This document shows, one piece after another, positions 1 to 7,984 of a DNA stretch of 64,000 nt. This DNA comes from Neomegalonema perideroedes DSM 15528. Lineage in GTDB: Bacteria > Pseudomonadota > Alphaproteobacteria > Rhodobacterales > Rhodobacteraceae. The notes under the pieces were generated by a model. It did no database searches. It was given only the letters and a program-made list of their open reading frames with translations, and was not told the DNA's origin. Positions within the stretch are counted from its first letter, which is position 1; every line of letters starts with the position of its first letter. Location: contig NZ_KB893654.1 in NCBI RefSeq assembly GCF_000374145.1, positions 1,114,118-1,178,117 of the forward strand. Direction: 5' to 3'. The position numbers and the translations under genes are program-made.

Positions 1-2
1 AG

Positions 3-386
3 GCCGAAGCCATGACCGGTCTCGGCTTCATGCATGCGCAAGGGCGGGGCGGTCTGGCGCAGGACGAGGCCGAGGCGGTTCGCTGGTGGCGGCGGGCGGC
101 GGAGCTGGGACAGGCCACAGCCATGTTCAACCTCGGCTTCATGTCTGAGCAGGGGCGCGGCGATCTGGCGAAGGACGAGGCCGAGGCGGTGCGGCTCTAT
201 CGGCGGGCGGCGGAGCTGGGACAGGCCACAGCCATGAACAACCTCGGCCTCATGTATGAGCAGGGGCGCGGCGTCCCGCGCGATCTCGCGGAGGCGCGGC
301 GCTGGTATGAGCGGGCCTTGGCCTCCGAGGATTCGGCGCAACATGAATGGGCGCAGAGGACGCTCGACCGCCTCAGGGGGAAGTGA
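3..386 (+). CDS. Sel1-repeat (TPR-like) protein, C-terminal part
   Basis: The frame is already open at the window edge, so this is the end of a longer gene; the ATG at 12 falls inside a repeat and is not a convincing start. The peptide holds two full and one final Sel1-like repeat with the pattern AMxNLGFMxxQGRG followed by DEAEAVRxxRRAAELG. The first two units are 37 residues, one longer than the usual 36. Sel1 repeats form TPR-like helical scaffolds for protein contacts. The gene converges on the protease/serpin cluster. Sel1 and DUF4384 proteins often sit near caspase-like peptidases in alphaproteobacteria, so the upstream flank, which is not visible here, would be informative. Confidence 0.85.
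   Translation, partial: AEAMTGLGFMHAQGRGGLAQDEAEAVRWWRRAAELGQATAMFNLGFMSEQGRGDLAKDEAEAVRLYRRAAELGQATAMNNLGLMYEQGRGVPRDLAEARRWYERALASEDSAQHEWAQRTLDRLRGK
9..341 (+). repeat. Tandem 111-bp repeat coding for Sel1 units
   Basis: Similar units begin at 9, 120 and 231, a period of exactly 111 bp. The first two are nearly identical at the DNA level across long stretches, such as the segment coding RRAAELGQATAM, which points to recent duplication. The third unit diverges after its first half. Confidence 0.8.
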
Positions 387-434
387 TCTGGGTCGCCGCG
401 GCTCGGGAGGCTCCTCCTCCCGAGCCCTCCGCGC

Positions 435-1292
435 TCATCCGCCCCCCTGAACCACCCCGCGGATCCAGTCGACATAGGCCGAAACGCGGGTGTAGACGCC
501 GTAAGAGCCCGGTCGGCCGCAAGCCCCCACGCCCCAGCTCACCACCCCGATCTGCAGCCAGGGCACCACGCCCCCCGGAGAAGACGCCACCAAAGCCCCC
601 CCGCTGTCGCCCCGGCAGGTGTCCCGCCCCCCCTGCGCGTAGCCCGCGCAGAGCATCCCCGCCTTGAGCCCGCCCCCCGTCGCGGAGATCGCCTGCGCGC
701 AGAGGCTCTGATCGACCAAAGGCAGCTCCACGATCTGCAAAGCCTTCGTCGCCGCCCCCCCGCCCGAAACGCTCTCCCCAAAGCCCGAAGCCTGCGCGCA
801 GGTGCCCGTCCGCGTCAGGCTCCGCTCCAGACCCGGCGTGGCCGGCGCGGCCAACTCGTCGAACCAAAGCGGCGCGTTCTCCGCCAGCTCCAAAATCGCC
901 AGATCATGCTCATGGCCCCCCGGATCATAGCCCGGCGCGATATGGACCCGCGCGACCGCGATCTCCCGGCGATCCGCCCCGTCCAGCTCCAAAGACCCAT
1001 GCTGAACCCGGATCAGATGAGCCGGAGTCTGCGCCCCGAACTCGTCGAAGAGGCAATGCGCCGCCGTCAGCACATGCCCGGGCTGAATGAAGGAGCCGCC
1101 GCAGAGCCCGCCCCCCGCCTTGAACGCGGCTTGATAAGGCGCCTCCGCCGGCCGGGCGCTCCGGCCCCCCAGAACTTTGCTCTGAGACCGATGCGTGCCG
1201 GGCTCCGTGCAGAGAAACCGCTCCTGCCCCCAAGCCCCCGCGGCGCTCGCCGTCCATAAGACCGCCGCCGCGACGATTTTCCCCCAACCCAT
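435..1292 (-). CDS. Secreted trypsin-like serine protease (S1 family)
   Basis: The protein has 285 residues: a signal peptide (about 1-22), a short propeptide and an S1 chymotrypsin-fold domain. The triad is visible as His79 (LTAAHC), Asp130 (HDLAIL) and Ser230 (GDSGG). Lys39 before VLGG at 40-43 looks like a zymogen activation site that a trypsin-like enzyme could cut. Asp224, six residues before the Ser, corresponds to trypsin Asp189 and predicts cleavage after Arg/Lys. Tyr264 (SYGVYTRV) sits at chymotrypsin position 225, where trypsin has Pro. It is the last gene of the minus-strand cluster, 12 bp after a DUF4384 gene. It is expected to be periplasmic or exported. The natural substrate is unknown; the serpin three genes upstream is a candidate inhibitor. 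Confidence 0.93.
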   Translation of the reverse strand: MGWGKIVAAAVLWTASAAGAWGQERFLCTEPGTHRSQSKVLGGRSARPAEAPYQAAFKAGGGLCGGSFIQPGHVLTAAHCLFDEFGAQTPAHLIRVQHGSLELDGADRREIAVARVHIAPGYDPGGHEHDLAILELAENAPLWFDELAAPATPGLERSLTRTGTCAQASGFGESVSGGGAATKALQIVELPLVDQSLCAQAISATGGGLKAGMLCAGYAQGGRDTCRGDSGGALVASSPGGVVPWLQIGVVSWGVGACGRPGSYGVYTRVSAYVDWIRGVVQGGG

Positions 1293-1304
1293 CTCCGTCC
1301 TCCC

Positions 1305-1889
1305 TCAAGGCGCGATTCGATAGCGCAGGCGCGCCGAGGCGTATGGACGCGTCAGCCAGGTCTCCAGGCTCTTGGCGCTGGGCTCCTCCGTGAGCCAGGG
1401 CAAATCCCTCGGCTCGAACTGCTCCGCAAGGCTGCGGCTCCAATGCACATAGACCTCCGCCCTCTCAAGAGGCGGGCGCACCCGGAACACATAGCCCCCT
1501 TCCCCCGCGCCGAAGCAGCGCCGCTCGTTGGCCGGCAAAGGGCCGCCCTTCAGAGCCCGCTCCTGCGGCGTATGGTCGTTGGGATAGATGCGGACCTGCC
1601 CGAGCCGGGACTGCGTCCGCGACCAGATGGAGACGTAGCCCGGCTGGTCCGCCTGAACGCAGACCCGCGCCAGATCCCCGTCCCGCAGCACGATCTCAGC
1701 GCCCGGCCCGACCCGAACCCCCGAAGCCGAGCCGACCGGCTCCAGAGCGGCCTCCAGCGCCACCCCGGGCAGGCCCTGATCGGGCGAAACCTCCACCTCC
1801 AGGTCGCGCGGCGTCGCCTGCTGCGCTGCGGCCGGGGAGCCGAGCCCGCTCAGCAGGGCGAGGCAGATCATGGTGAAACGGGCGTTCAT
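1305..1889 (-). CDS. Exported DUF4384-like protein
   Basis: This is a 194-residue protein with a signal peptide ending near AAAQQ (about 1-23). The middle (about 68-145) follows the DUF4384 pattern: a charged strand (LRDGDLARVCVQAD), a strand ending PGYVSIWSR, then GQVRIYPND. DUF4384 is a beta-rich domain of unknown function found mostly in envelope proteins, often together with caspase-like or serine peptidases. It lies between the OmpA-like gene (30 bp) and the protease (12 bp), so it is probably co-transcribed with both. No enzymatic residues are evident. Confidence 0.72.
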   Translation of the reverse strand: MNARFTMICLALLSGLGSPAAAQQATPRDLEVEVSPDQGLPGVALEAALEPVGSASGVRVGPGAEIVLRDGDLARVCVQADQPGYVSIWSRTQSRLGQVRIYPNDHTPQERALKGGPLPANERRCFGAGEGGYVFRVRPPLERAEVYVHWSRSLAEQFEPRDLPWLTEEPSAKSLETWLTRPYASARLRYRIAP

Positions 1890-1919
1890 GGACGGCGCTC
1901 CTCTGTTGATTGGATGGGC

Positions 1920-2444
1920 TCAGCGCAAAATGAGAAACTCGACGCGGCGTTGGACGCCCGCCGCGGGGTCGATCCCCGGCAAAGGGCGCGCCTCTCCGAA
2001 GCCGACCACCCCGAGCCTCTGCGGGTGGACGCCATAGGCCGCGAGGCGGCCCGCCACCGCCTCGGCCCGACGCCGGGACAAGGCGGCGTTGTAAGCCTCC
2101 GCGCCCCGGCTGTCGGTATGGCCTTCGATCAGAAACCGCGCGCCCTGCGCGGCGGGCCCGAGCATGGCCGCCGCGATATGGGCCAACTGAGCCTGAGCCT
2201 CAGGCGTCAGACGCGCGGAATCGAAGTCGAAGGCGATGCGGGTGCTGATCGAAACCTCCTGGCCGATCGGCGCGAGGGCGGCGGCGGCCACGGCCTCCTC
2301 CACCACCGCCAGAGCCCGGGATTGGGAGGCGTCCGGAGCCAGGTCCAGACTGCGCCGGACCGCCTGCTCCTGAGCCCAGGCCCCCGAAGAGGCCGTCAGA
2401 AAGGCCAAAGCGCAGAAGGCGGCGCGGGTTCTCGTCGTCGTCAT
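1920..2444 (-). CDS. OmpA-family C-terminal domain protein
   Basis: The protein has 174 residues with a signal peptide (about 1-25, ending AWAQEQ) and one OmpA-like peptidoglycan-binding domain. The domain opens with IAFDFDSARLTPEAQ and contains the ligand motif GHTDSRG and the helix LSRRRAEAV. The Asp of HTD and the Arg of SRRRA, which bind diaminopimelate in characterised OmpA domains, are both present. There is no beta-barrel, so it is a periplasmic wall-binding protein. It sits 12 bp after the serpin gene and could anchor the cluster's products to peptidoglycan. Confidence 0.88.
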   Translation of the reverse strand: MTTTRTRAAFCALAFLTASSGAWAQEQAVRRSLDLAPDASQSRALAVVEEAVAAAALAPIGQEVSISTRIAFDFDSARLTPEAQAQLAHIAAAMLGPAAQGARFLIEGHTDSRGAEAYNAALSRRRAEAVAGRLAAYGVHPQRLGVVGFGEARPLPGIDPAAGVQRRVEFLILR

Positions 2445-2456
2445 GGCTCTTCTCCT

Positions 2457-3845
2457 TCAGCGCGCCGGAGCGGGGCGCGGGTCGGCCACATAGCCCGCGA
2501 AGAGCGGAGCCCGGGCCCCCTCCCGCAGGATCAAAAAGTAAAACGGCCGATCGAAGCGCAGAGGCGCGTCCGAAGCCAGCGCCAGAGAGCGCGTCGCCGC
2601 CACGGCCGTGGCCGCCGCCGCCGTCGCGCCCTCCTCGTCCCATTCGACCGAGACCTTCTGCGTCACCGCGCTCGGATGCGGCGCGGCCTTGGAGGCGCGG
2701 CTCAGAGGCGCGTTCAGCAGAGGCCCGAAGCCGACCGCCGACAAAGCCTCCTTCAGCTCGGCCCCGCCCTCCAGCCGGAGCTTGGGCAAGACGAGCGCCG
2801 TCATGCGCAGAGCCTGAGAGGGCTCCCGGCTCTCGGGCCGCGCGAGGCGCTCCAGAGCGTGAAGCTGCGCGGCGAGCGGCGCGTCCTCGCGGGGCAAAGC
2901 CAGCAGCAGCGAAAGCCGGGGATCGGCGAAGGGCAGCACCGCCGCCTCCAGACCCTCGGCCGAGCCGAAGACCGGGACCGCGGCGGAGGTCATCAGCGGA
3001 ACCGCGACGCTCCGCGCCCCGCCCGCCGGCCGGAAAGGCCCCTCGACGGTCTTCGCCGGATCGAAGGCTTTGCTCCAGTCGGCTTTGAAGACCAGCGCGT
3101 TGGTCAGGATCAATTCGGTCTGCGCCGAGGGCGGGACGTCCAGCAGACGCGGAATCCGCCCCTGCGTCTTCTCCGAGGTCCAGGCGTCGATCTGGGCGGC
3201 GGCGGCGGGGCCGTCGGCGAAGCGGACCCGACGCAGTTCGGCTCCCCACTTCTGCGCCAGCCGCTCCGTGAAGCCGGGCAGAGGCTCGGCCTCCTCGTCG
3301 AGCCAGAGGGCGTTGGCCGAGGCTAAGGACGAACCCTCCTCCGAGGGGAGGGCGGGCGGAGCCAGCAAGGGGCTCGCCGCCTCTTCGGAGGCGCCTTCGG
3401 CGGTCATGCCCAGAGCGAAGCGGGCGCTCTCCGGCGAGAGCAGCACGTTCGCCGATCCGCCCGCGCCCAAAGCCTCCAGCAGCCGCATGGTCAGGACCTC
3501 GCCGTCCAGCGGCGCGGCCGTCAGGTCCAGCGCGCGGGATTGGGCGCCGGGCTCGGCGGGGGCGTCGGCGGAGGCTTGGGGAGCCTCTGCGGAGATCGCG
3601 GCGGGGAGCGGGGCCGCTTCGGCCGCCTGCGCGGGCGCGTCGTCGGGCAGCGGCGCGCGGGCGGGCCGGACCGCCTGCGCCCCGTCCGCGGCCGGGCCCT
3701 CTGGCGTCGGGACGGGGGCTTCGGCGGCCGCAGGCGCGGTCAGGGAGATCGGGGGGGCGGCGGAAATCTGAGCCGCGGCCTCTTCTCGACAGGCTCCGCA
3801 GAGCAGAGCCGCGCCCAAAAGCGCGAGAGTGGGAGATGGTCGCAT
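2457..3845 (-). CDS. Serpin (serine protease inhibitor), membrane-tethered type
   Basis: The protein has 462 residues. A signal sequence ends in CGAC at 16-19, an imperfect lipobox, so it is perhaps a lipoprotein. An Ala/Pro-rich linker (about 20-112) is followed by a serpin fold (about 113-455). Serpin signatures are present: VLLSPESARFALGM, TNALVFKADW, the hinge EEGATAAAAT (404-413) and FDRPFYFLI near the end. The reactive loop continues AVAATRSLA, giving Arg419-Ser420 as the likely scissile bond. The short-side-chain hinge is typical of inhibitory serpins, although P14 is Ala instead of the usual Thr/Ser. Serpins are patchily distributed in bacteria. It shares the operon with a trypsin-like protease, its most obvious candidate target. 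Confidence 0.9.
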   Translation of the reverse strand: MRPSPTLALLGAALLCGACREEAAAQISAAPPISLTAPAAAEAPVPTPEGPAADGAQAVRPARAPLPDDAPAQAAEAAPLPAAISAEAPQASADAPAEPGAQSRALDLTAAPLDGEVLTMRLLEALGAGGSANVLLSPESARFALGMTAEGASEEAASPLLAPPALPSEEGSSLASANALWLDEEAEPLPGFTERLAQKWGAELRRVRFADGPAAAAQIDAWTSEKTQGRIPRLLDVPPSAQTELILTNALVFKADWSKAFDPAKTVEGPFRPAGGARSVAVPLMTSAAVPVFGSAEGLEAAVLPFADPRLSLLLALPREDAPLAAQLHALERLARPESREPSQALRMTALVLPKLRLEGGAELKEALSAVGFGPLLNAPLSRASKAAPHPSAVTQKVSVEWDEEGATAAAATAVAATRSLALASDAPLRFDRPFYFLILREGARAPLFAGYVADPRPAPAR

Positions 3846-3911
3846 GAACGCCTCCTCAGGCGGAAGAGAGGGCGTCGGCCGGACGGACGACGCCCAAAGA
3901 GAGCCGGAAGG

Positions 3912-5150
3912 TCACGGGGTCACGAGATAGGAGACGCTCGCCTGAGCGGTCGCGGCCGGCGGAGCCCCGGCGTAGAGAGCCTCCAGCGCCTGAGCCCCGA
4001 GGAAGGGCGCGTTCTGGGCCAGAACGAGGCCCTGCTGGCCGAGGGCGGCCGCGCCGGAGACGGGCGCGGGGCGGTCTTCGGTCGCGCAGAGCCCGATCAC
4101 GGTCTCCTGACGGGGCGGGCCGTTGACGAAGAGGCTGGTTCCGGAGACCTCGGGGATCCGGATCTCTCCGCCGGGCAGGATCCGGCGCAGCTCATTGGGA
4201 TGGCGGGGGAAGATCACCTGGCTCGGGCCCGAGGGAGGCGCGGCCAGCAGGGTCAGGTGACAGGGGCGGTCGGTGGTCGCGAGGAAGCTCACCGCCTCGC
4301 CCTGACGATAGCTGGCCTTATCGGTGCGCAGGGTGAAGCCGGAGGCGGGCTGCGCGAAGACCACGCCCGCGGGGCCCGCCCCGACCGGCGCGCCCGCGAA
4401 GGGGACCGCCGCGAAGGGAACGGCCGCGAAGGGGACCGCCCCGACGGGCGCGCCCGCGAAGGAGGCGGGGGGCGGCGGGGCGGCGACGGTCGGCTCGTAG
4501 GTCTCGATGACGAGCAGCTTCTCGCCCCAGAGCCCGAAGCCGGCCGCAGGGGGCGGAGCCGGAGCGAAGGTCGGAGCCGGAGCGGGCGGCGGCGCGGCCT
4601 CCACCACCAGAGCCTTGGCGAAAGAGGCCGCGGCGCCCGGCTGAGAGGAGAGGAAGGCGCCGGTCTGGCGGAAGTCGGTCAGATTGGTCAGCGGCAGAGG
4701 GGCCTCGGAGGCGATGACCTTGATGATCTCGCGCCCCACCGGAGGCGCCACGCGCAGCGCGGCTCCTTGTCCCGGCGCGGCCAGCTCCTGACCCGGCTGC
4801 AGGAAGGCCGCCTGATTGAAGCGGTTGGGATAAAGGACGCGCACCGTTCCGTCCGGGTCCACGTTCAGCACCGTGACGTGGCTCGGGCGATCCACCCGCA
4901 CCCGCAGCTCCACCTCTTCGCCCAGCGCATAACGCCCGTCGGGGCGGCTGAGGAAGGCCTCCACGCCGATGCGCTCCGCGCCCGGCGCGGGGGCGGCGTA
5001 GACCAGCGGCGCCTGAGCCTGCTCCACGATGAGGGCTTTGGCTCCCAATGGGCCGAATTCGGAGGGGAAGGTCTGAGCCTGCGCGAGCGGGAGGGAGGCG
5101 AGGGGGAGGACGCCGCCCAGAAGGGCGAGAAGAAGAGGCAGCTTGCGCAT
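3912..5150 (-). CDS. Exported protein with two DUF4384-like domains
   Basis: The protein has 412 residues with a clear signal peptide (MRKLPLLLALL, cleaved near AQAQ). Two DUF4384-like modules are seen. One is at about 55-150 (YALGEEVELRVRVDRPSHV, then VRVLYPNRFNQ). The other is at about 260-345 (YRQGEAVSFLATTDRPCHL, then VIFPRHPNE). Between them lies a Pro/Ala linker with three tandem PFAAV-like units, encoded by a 15-bp DNA repeat around 4395-4440. It is the second gene of the cluster, 66 bp before the serpin and 100 bp after the lipoprotein gene. The function is unknown; the build suggests an envelope scaffold. The upstream gap holds an 11-bp motif shared with the LysR box. Confidence 0.75.
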   Translation of the reverse strand: MRKLPLLLALLGGVLPLASLPLAQAQTFPSEFGPLGAKALIVEQAQAPLVYAAPAPGAERIGVEAFLSRPDGRYALGEEVELRVRVDRPSHVTVLNVDPDGTVRVLYPNRFNQAAFLQPGQELAAPGQGAALRVAPPVGREIIKVIASEAPLPLTNLTDFRQTGAFLSSQPGAAASFAKALVVEAAPPPAPAPTFAPAPPPAAGFGLWGEKLLVIETYEPTVAAPPPPASFAGAPVGAVPFAAVPFAAVPFAGAPVGAGPAGVVFAQPASGFTLRTDKASYRQGEAVSFLATTDRPCHLTLLAAPPSGPSQVIFPRHPNELRRILPGGEIRIPEVSGTSLFVNGPPRQETVIGLCATEDRPAPVSGAAALGQQGLVLAQNAPFLGAQALEALYAGAPPAATAQASVSYLVTP

Positions 5151-5192
5151 GGCGCGGTCCTTTCTAAAGGGCTGAGGCGGTGCTTGGGGGGA

Positions 5193-5203
5193 TTGTCGGT
5201 ATG
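5193..5203 (-). promoter_or_regulatory. Copy of the TTGTCGGTATG motif upstream of the DUF4384 gene
   Basis: TTGTCGGTATG here is identical to the left arm and spacer of the palindrome at 5806-5826. It lies about 45 bp before the ATG at 5150. The right arm is not conserved. It could be a half-site for the same regulator. Confidence 0.35.
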
Positions 5204-5250
5204 GTTTGGGCGGGGCGGTCGCGGGGGGGCGTGAAGATTTTTCCCGGGCT

Positions 5251-5775
5251 TCACGGGCGGATTTCGAGGAGGAGCTCGGCGCGGCTCCAGGGGGCTCCTG
5301 AGGCGTTCATGCGTCGTTCGAGGTCTTGGGCGAAGGCGGCGTGGCCGAAGCCTGGGGAGAGGGGGGAGGGCTGAGGCGCGAAGCCCAGAGGGGGGATCGG
5401 GCGCAGGGCTCCGACGAGGAGGAGGCGCTCGAGGCTTGCGGGCGGGGCGGCGCGCAAGACGTATCCGGCCTCCGAGGGGGGAAAGCGCCGCGCGGCGGGG
5501 TCGAGGCGGATGTTCTCGGCGAGGGCGGCCACGCCGCCGTCGGAGCGCAGATGATAGAGCGCGCCGTAGGAGGGGGCGGCGGCGCTCAGGCGCAGGCTCA
5601 CGGCCTGGCCGATCCGCAGGGGCGGCGCGGGATCGGCGGCGAGCGCCACCGAGAAGGAGGAGGAAGAGGAGGAGGCTCCTCCTCCCGCAGGCGCGGCTCC
5701 CGTCGCGGCGCAGCCGCTCAGAAGGACCGCTCCCAGAACCAGAGCCAGACCCGGACGCGAGGCGCGCATGCCCAT
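5251..5775 (-). CDS. DUF4384-like lipoprotein
   Basis: I start this at 5775 because AGGGAG lies six bases upstream; the open frame itself extends to 5829. The 174-residue product begins with a signal sequence and a canonical lipobox LLSGC, so it should be acylated. A Ser/Ala-rich stretch follows, then a domain (LRIGQAVSLRLSAAAPSYG, then LRSDGGVAALAEN) that resembles the DUF4384 domains of its neighbours. It is the first gene of the six-gene cluster and lies just downstream of a perfect palindrome facing the LysR gene. Role unknown; probably envelope. Confidence 0.68.
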   Translation of the reverse strand: MGMRASRPGLALVLGAVLLSGCAATGAAPAGGGASSSSSSFSVALAADPAPPLRIGQAVSLRLSAAAPSYGALYHLRSDGGVAALAENIRLDPAARRFPPSEAGYVLRAAPPASLERLLLVGALRPIPPLGFAPQPSPLSPGFGHAAFAQDLERRMNASGAPWSRAELLLEIRP

Positions 5776-5805
5776 CTTCTTCTCCCTTCGGAACGACCCT
5801 CGCCC

Positions 5806-5826
5806 GGCTTGTCGGTATGACAAGCC
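5806..5826. promoter_or_regulatory. Candidate LysR-type operator
   Basis: There are perfect 8-bp inverted arms, GGCTTGTC and GACAAGCC, separated by GGTAT. The core TTGTCGGTATGACAA fits the T-N11-A box of LysR-type regulators. It lies between the lipoprotein gene and the divergent LysR gene, 30 bp upstream of the lipoprotein start. The position close to the start suggests repression or a promoter-proximal site; this is inference. Confidence 0.6.
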
Positions 5827-6014
5827 CAAAGATCGACGAAGAGAACAAAAAGGACGAAGAAGGAGAAGAACGGGGAAAACGCCCCGATCAGGACAAGATC
5901 AAACAAATCCACGCCATAAATGAGGCGAGTCCATAGGAGGATCTTGCAATCCAAACGCTTTTTTCCTGATGATGACGGAGGGCCGGACCCCGCGCGGTCC
6001 TGATGGAGGGATGC

Positions 6015-7001
6015 ATGGACAATTGGGGTCAGCCTAAAAGGCCCTTGGAGGGCGTCGGCGTGGACGTGGACACCCGGCAATTGCGGGTCTTGCTGGCGAT
6101 TCTGGAGCGTCGCAGCGTCACGGCGGCGGCGGCGGCGCTTGGGCAGTCTCAGCCGGCGGTCAGCCAGACCCTCCGCCGCATGCGCGAAGCGACGGGCGAT
6201 CCGCTGCTCGTGCGCAGCGGCTCCAAGCTCGTGCCGACCGAGCGCGCTCAGGCCATGATGGAGCCTCTGCGCCGGGCCCTCGCCGATCTGGAGGAGGCGA
6301 TCCGCCCCTCTCAGGTCTTCGACCCCGCTTCGCAGGATCATGAATTCCGCATCGCCTCCGCCGATTGCATGGGCGCCTTCTTCGCCCCTCGGCTGATCTC
6401 CAGCATTCGCTCGGCCTCGCCGCGCTCGCGGATCATGCTGCGGGCGGTGGTTTCAGGCTTCGACTACGTCGCCGCTCTGGAGAAGGGCGAGATCGACGCC
6501 GTCATCGCCAATTGGCCGAGCCCGCCGGGCAATCTGCGCATGACGCGGCTGATGTCCGACGGGATGGTCTGCCTCTTCGGCCCCGCGCATCCGCTGAGCG
6601 GCAAGAATCGGATCTCCATGAGCGACTACATGCGCCTCGGGCATGTCGCGCCTTCGCCGCTCTCCGCCACGGCGCCCGGCCCCATCGACGGCAGACTGGC
6701 CGAACTCGGGCTGACGCGGGACATCCGCGTGATGGCCCCGGAGTTCAACCTCATCCCTTATGTGTTGCTCAACACGGATCTCGTCTTCACGAGCAGCCGC
6801 GGATTCGCCCGGCATTATCAAGGGATTCTGCCCATCCGCGCCTTGCCCGCCCCGGAGGAGTTCGGCGTCATGCGCTTCTATCTGCTCTGGCATGAGCGCA
6901 TGCAGCATTCGGCGGCCCATCGCTGGCTGCGCGAGCGGGTCGTGGAGGTGGCGCATCGGGTCGCGGCGGAGATCGCCGCCGATTCCGGCGCGGCGGCATA
7001 A
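6015..7001 (+). CDS. LysR-family transcriptional regulator
   Basis: The protein has an N-terminal winged helix-turn-helix (SVTAAAAALGQSQPAVSQTLRRMREATGDPLLVR) followed by a LysR substrate-binding domain (HEFRIASADCMGAFFAPRL onward). It is about 328 residues, normal for the family. I prefer the ATG at 6015, preceded by GGAGGG; 6003 is also open. It is transcribed away from the DUF4384/serpin/protease cluster with a LysR-type palindrome between, so that cluster is its likely target. The folate/BMP genes downstream lie 136 bp away on the same strand and are an alternative. The effector cannot be read from sequence. Confidence 0.92.
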   Translation: MDNWGQPKRPLEGVGVDVDTRQLRVLLAILERRSVTAAAAALGQSQPAVSQTLRRMREATGDPLLVRSGSKLVPTERAQAMMEPLRRALADLEEAIRPSQVFDPASQDHEFRIASADCMGAFFAPRLISSIRSASPRSRIMLRAVVSGFDYVAALEKGEIDAVIANWPSPPGNLRMTRLMSDGMVCLFGPAHPLSGKNRISMSDYMRLGHVAPSPLSATAPGPIDGRLAELGLTRDIRVMAPEFNLIPYVLLNTDLVFTSSRGFARHYQGILPIRALPAPEEFGVMRFYLLWHERMQHSAAHRWLRERVVEVAHRVAAEIAADSGAAA

Positions 7002-7137
7002 GCGAATCCATATAGACTCTGTGCGCGCCCGACCTCTTGCCGAAGGCGTCTTCGGGTTCTTAGGCTTCTGATCACGAACTGCGGTCGTTCGGGCGTAACC
7101 TCGGACGGCGGATGCAGGGGAAGACGAGAGGCCGACG

Positions 7138-7920
7138 ATGAGCGTCGCTGAATCGGAGAAGCTGGGCCGCTGGGCCGGAAGGAACGTCCAGAAGGACGGG
7201 CTGCGGGACGAAGTCTGGAACGCGCTGGAGACCACCGGCGTGAACGTCGGTCCGGCCTGGAGCCGCATCCCGAATTTCGTCGGGGCCGACGTCGCCGCCA
7301 AGCGGCTGTCGCAGACCCCTTTCTGGGCCTCGGCCAAGGTTGTGAAGTGCAATCCCGATCCGCCGCAGATTCCGGTCCGGCTGCGGGCGCTCTATGACGG
7401 CAAGCTGCTCTATACGCCGGTTCCCGAGTTGGTGAAGGGTTTCCCCTTCGTGCTGCTCGACCCCGCCAAGCTGGAGGCCAAGGGCGTTCATTTCGAGCTC
7501 GCCGCCACGTCTCAGGGCGCGGTGGAGCATGGCGAGCCCGTGGCCTTCGAGGACATGCTCCCGATGGACGTCATCGTGGTGGGCTGCGTGGCGGTCACCC
7601 GCGAGGGCGGGCGCACGGGCAAAGGCGGCGGCTTCGCCGATCTGGAGCTGGGGATCTTCCGCGAATTGGGCAAAGTGCCGGAGGGCGCGCCCATCGTCAC
7701 CACGGTTCATTCCTCGCAGGTGGTGGATAATCCGCGCATCGTCATGCTGCCGCATGATTCCGCGCTGAACTGGATCTTCACCGAGCTCGAAGCCATCGAG
7801 ACCCATTCGCCTTATCCGCAGCCCAAGGGCGTGTCTTGGGACGCGGTCCAGCCCGACCAGCTGGAGGACATCCCTTTCCTTAAGCGCCTGAAGGCCGATC
7901 TTCAGGATCGCAAGGACTAA
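7138..7920 (+). CDS. 5-formyltetrahydrofolate cyclo-ligase family protein
   Basis: The 260-residue protein contains the family motif GKGGGFADLE, matching the G-x-GGG(Y/F)-x-D nucleotide/folate site of methenyltetrahydrofolate synthetases, with the flanking DVIVVGCVAV strand. It is longer than the classical ~190-residue enzyme and resembles the MTHFS-domain subgroup, so substrate identity is less certain. GAGAGG lies six bases before the ATG. It precedes a BMP-family transporter on the same strand by 64 bp, which suggests a link between the two. Confidence 0.8.
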   Translation: MSVAESEKLGRWAGRNVQKDGLRDEVWNALETTGVNVGPAWSRIPNFVGADVAAKRLSQTPFWASAKVVKCNPDPPQIPVRLRALYDGKLLYTPVPELVKGFPFVLLDPAKLEAKGVHFELAATSQGAVEHGEPVAFEDMLPMDVIVVGCVAVTREGGRTGKGGGFADLELGIFRELGKVPEGAPIVTTVHSSQVVDNPRIVMLPHDSALNWIFTELEAIETHSPYPQPKGVSWDAVQPDQLEDIPFLKRLKADLQDRKD

Positions 7921-7984
7921 AGCTCGCGTCCGTCCCGGGCGGGCCGGGCGGGCGGCGATCCTCCCCCAACCCGGAGCCCTTTCC

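Noticed and set aside
1443-3326. Long plus-strand ORF of 627 codons
   Set aside because: It lies antisense to three well-supported genes (DUF4384, OmpA, serpin) and its translation is Arg/Gly-rich without domains; this is a typical shadow frame in GC-rich DNA.
4380-4460. CRISPR-like or VNTR array
   Set aside because: The 15-bp units are in frame inside the DUF4384 gene and encode PFAAV-type linker repeats; there are no spacers.
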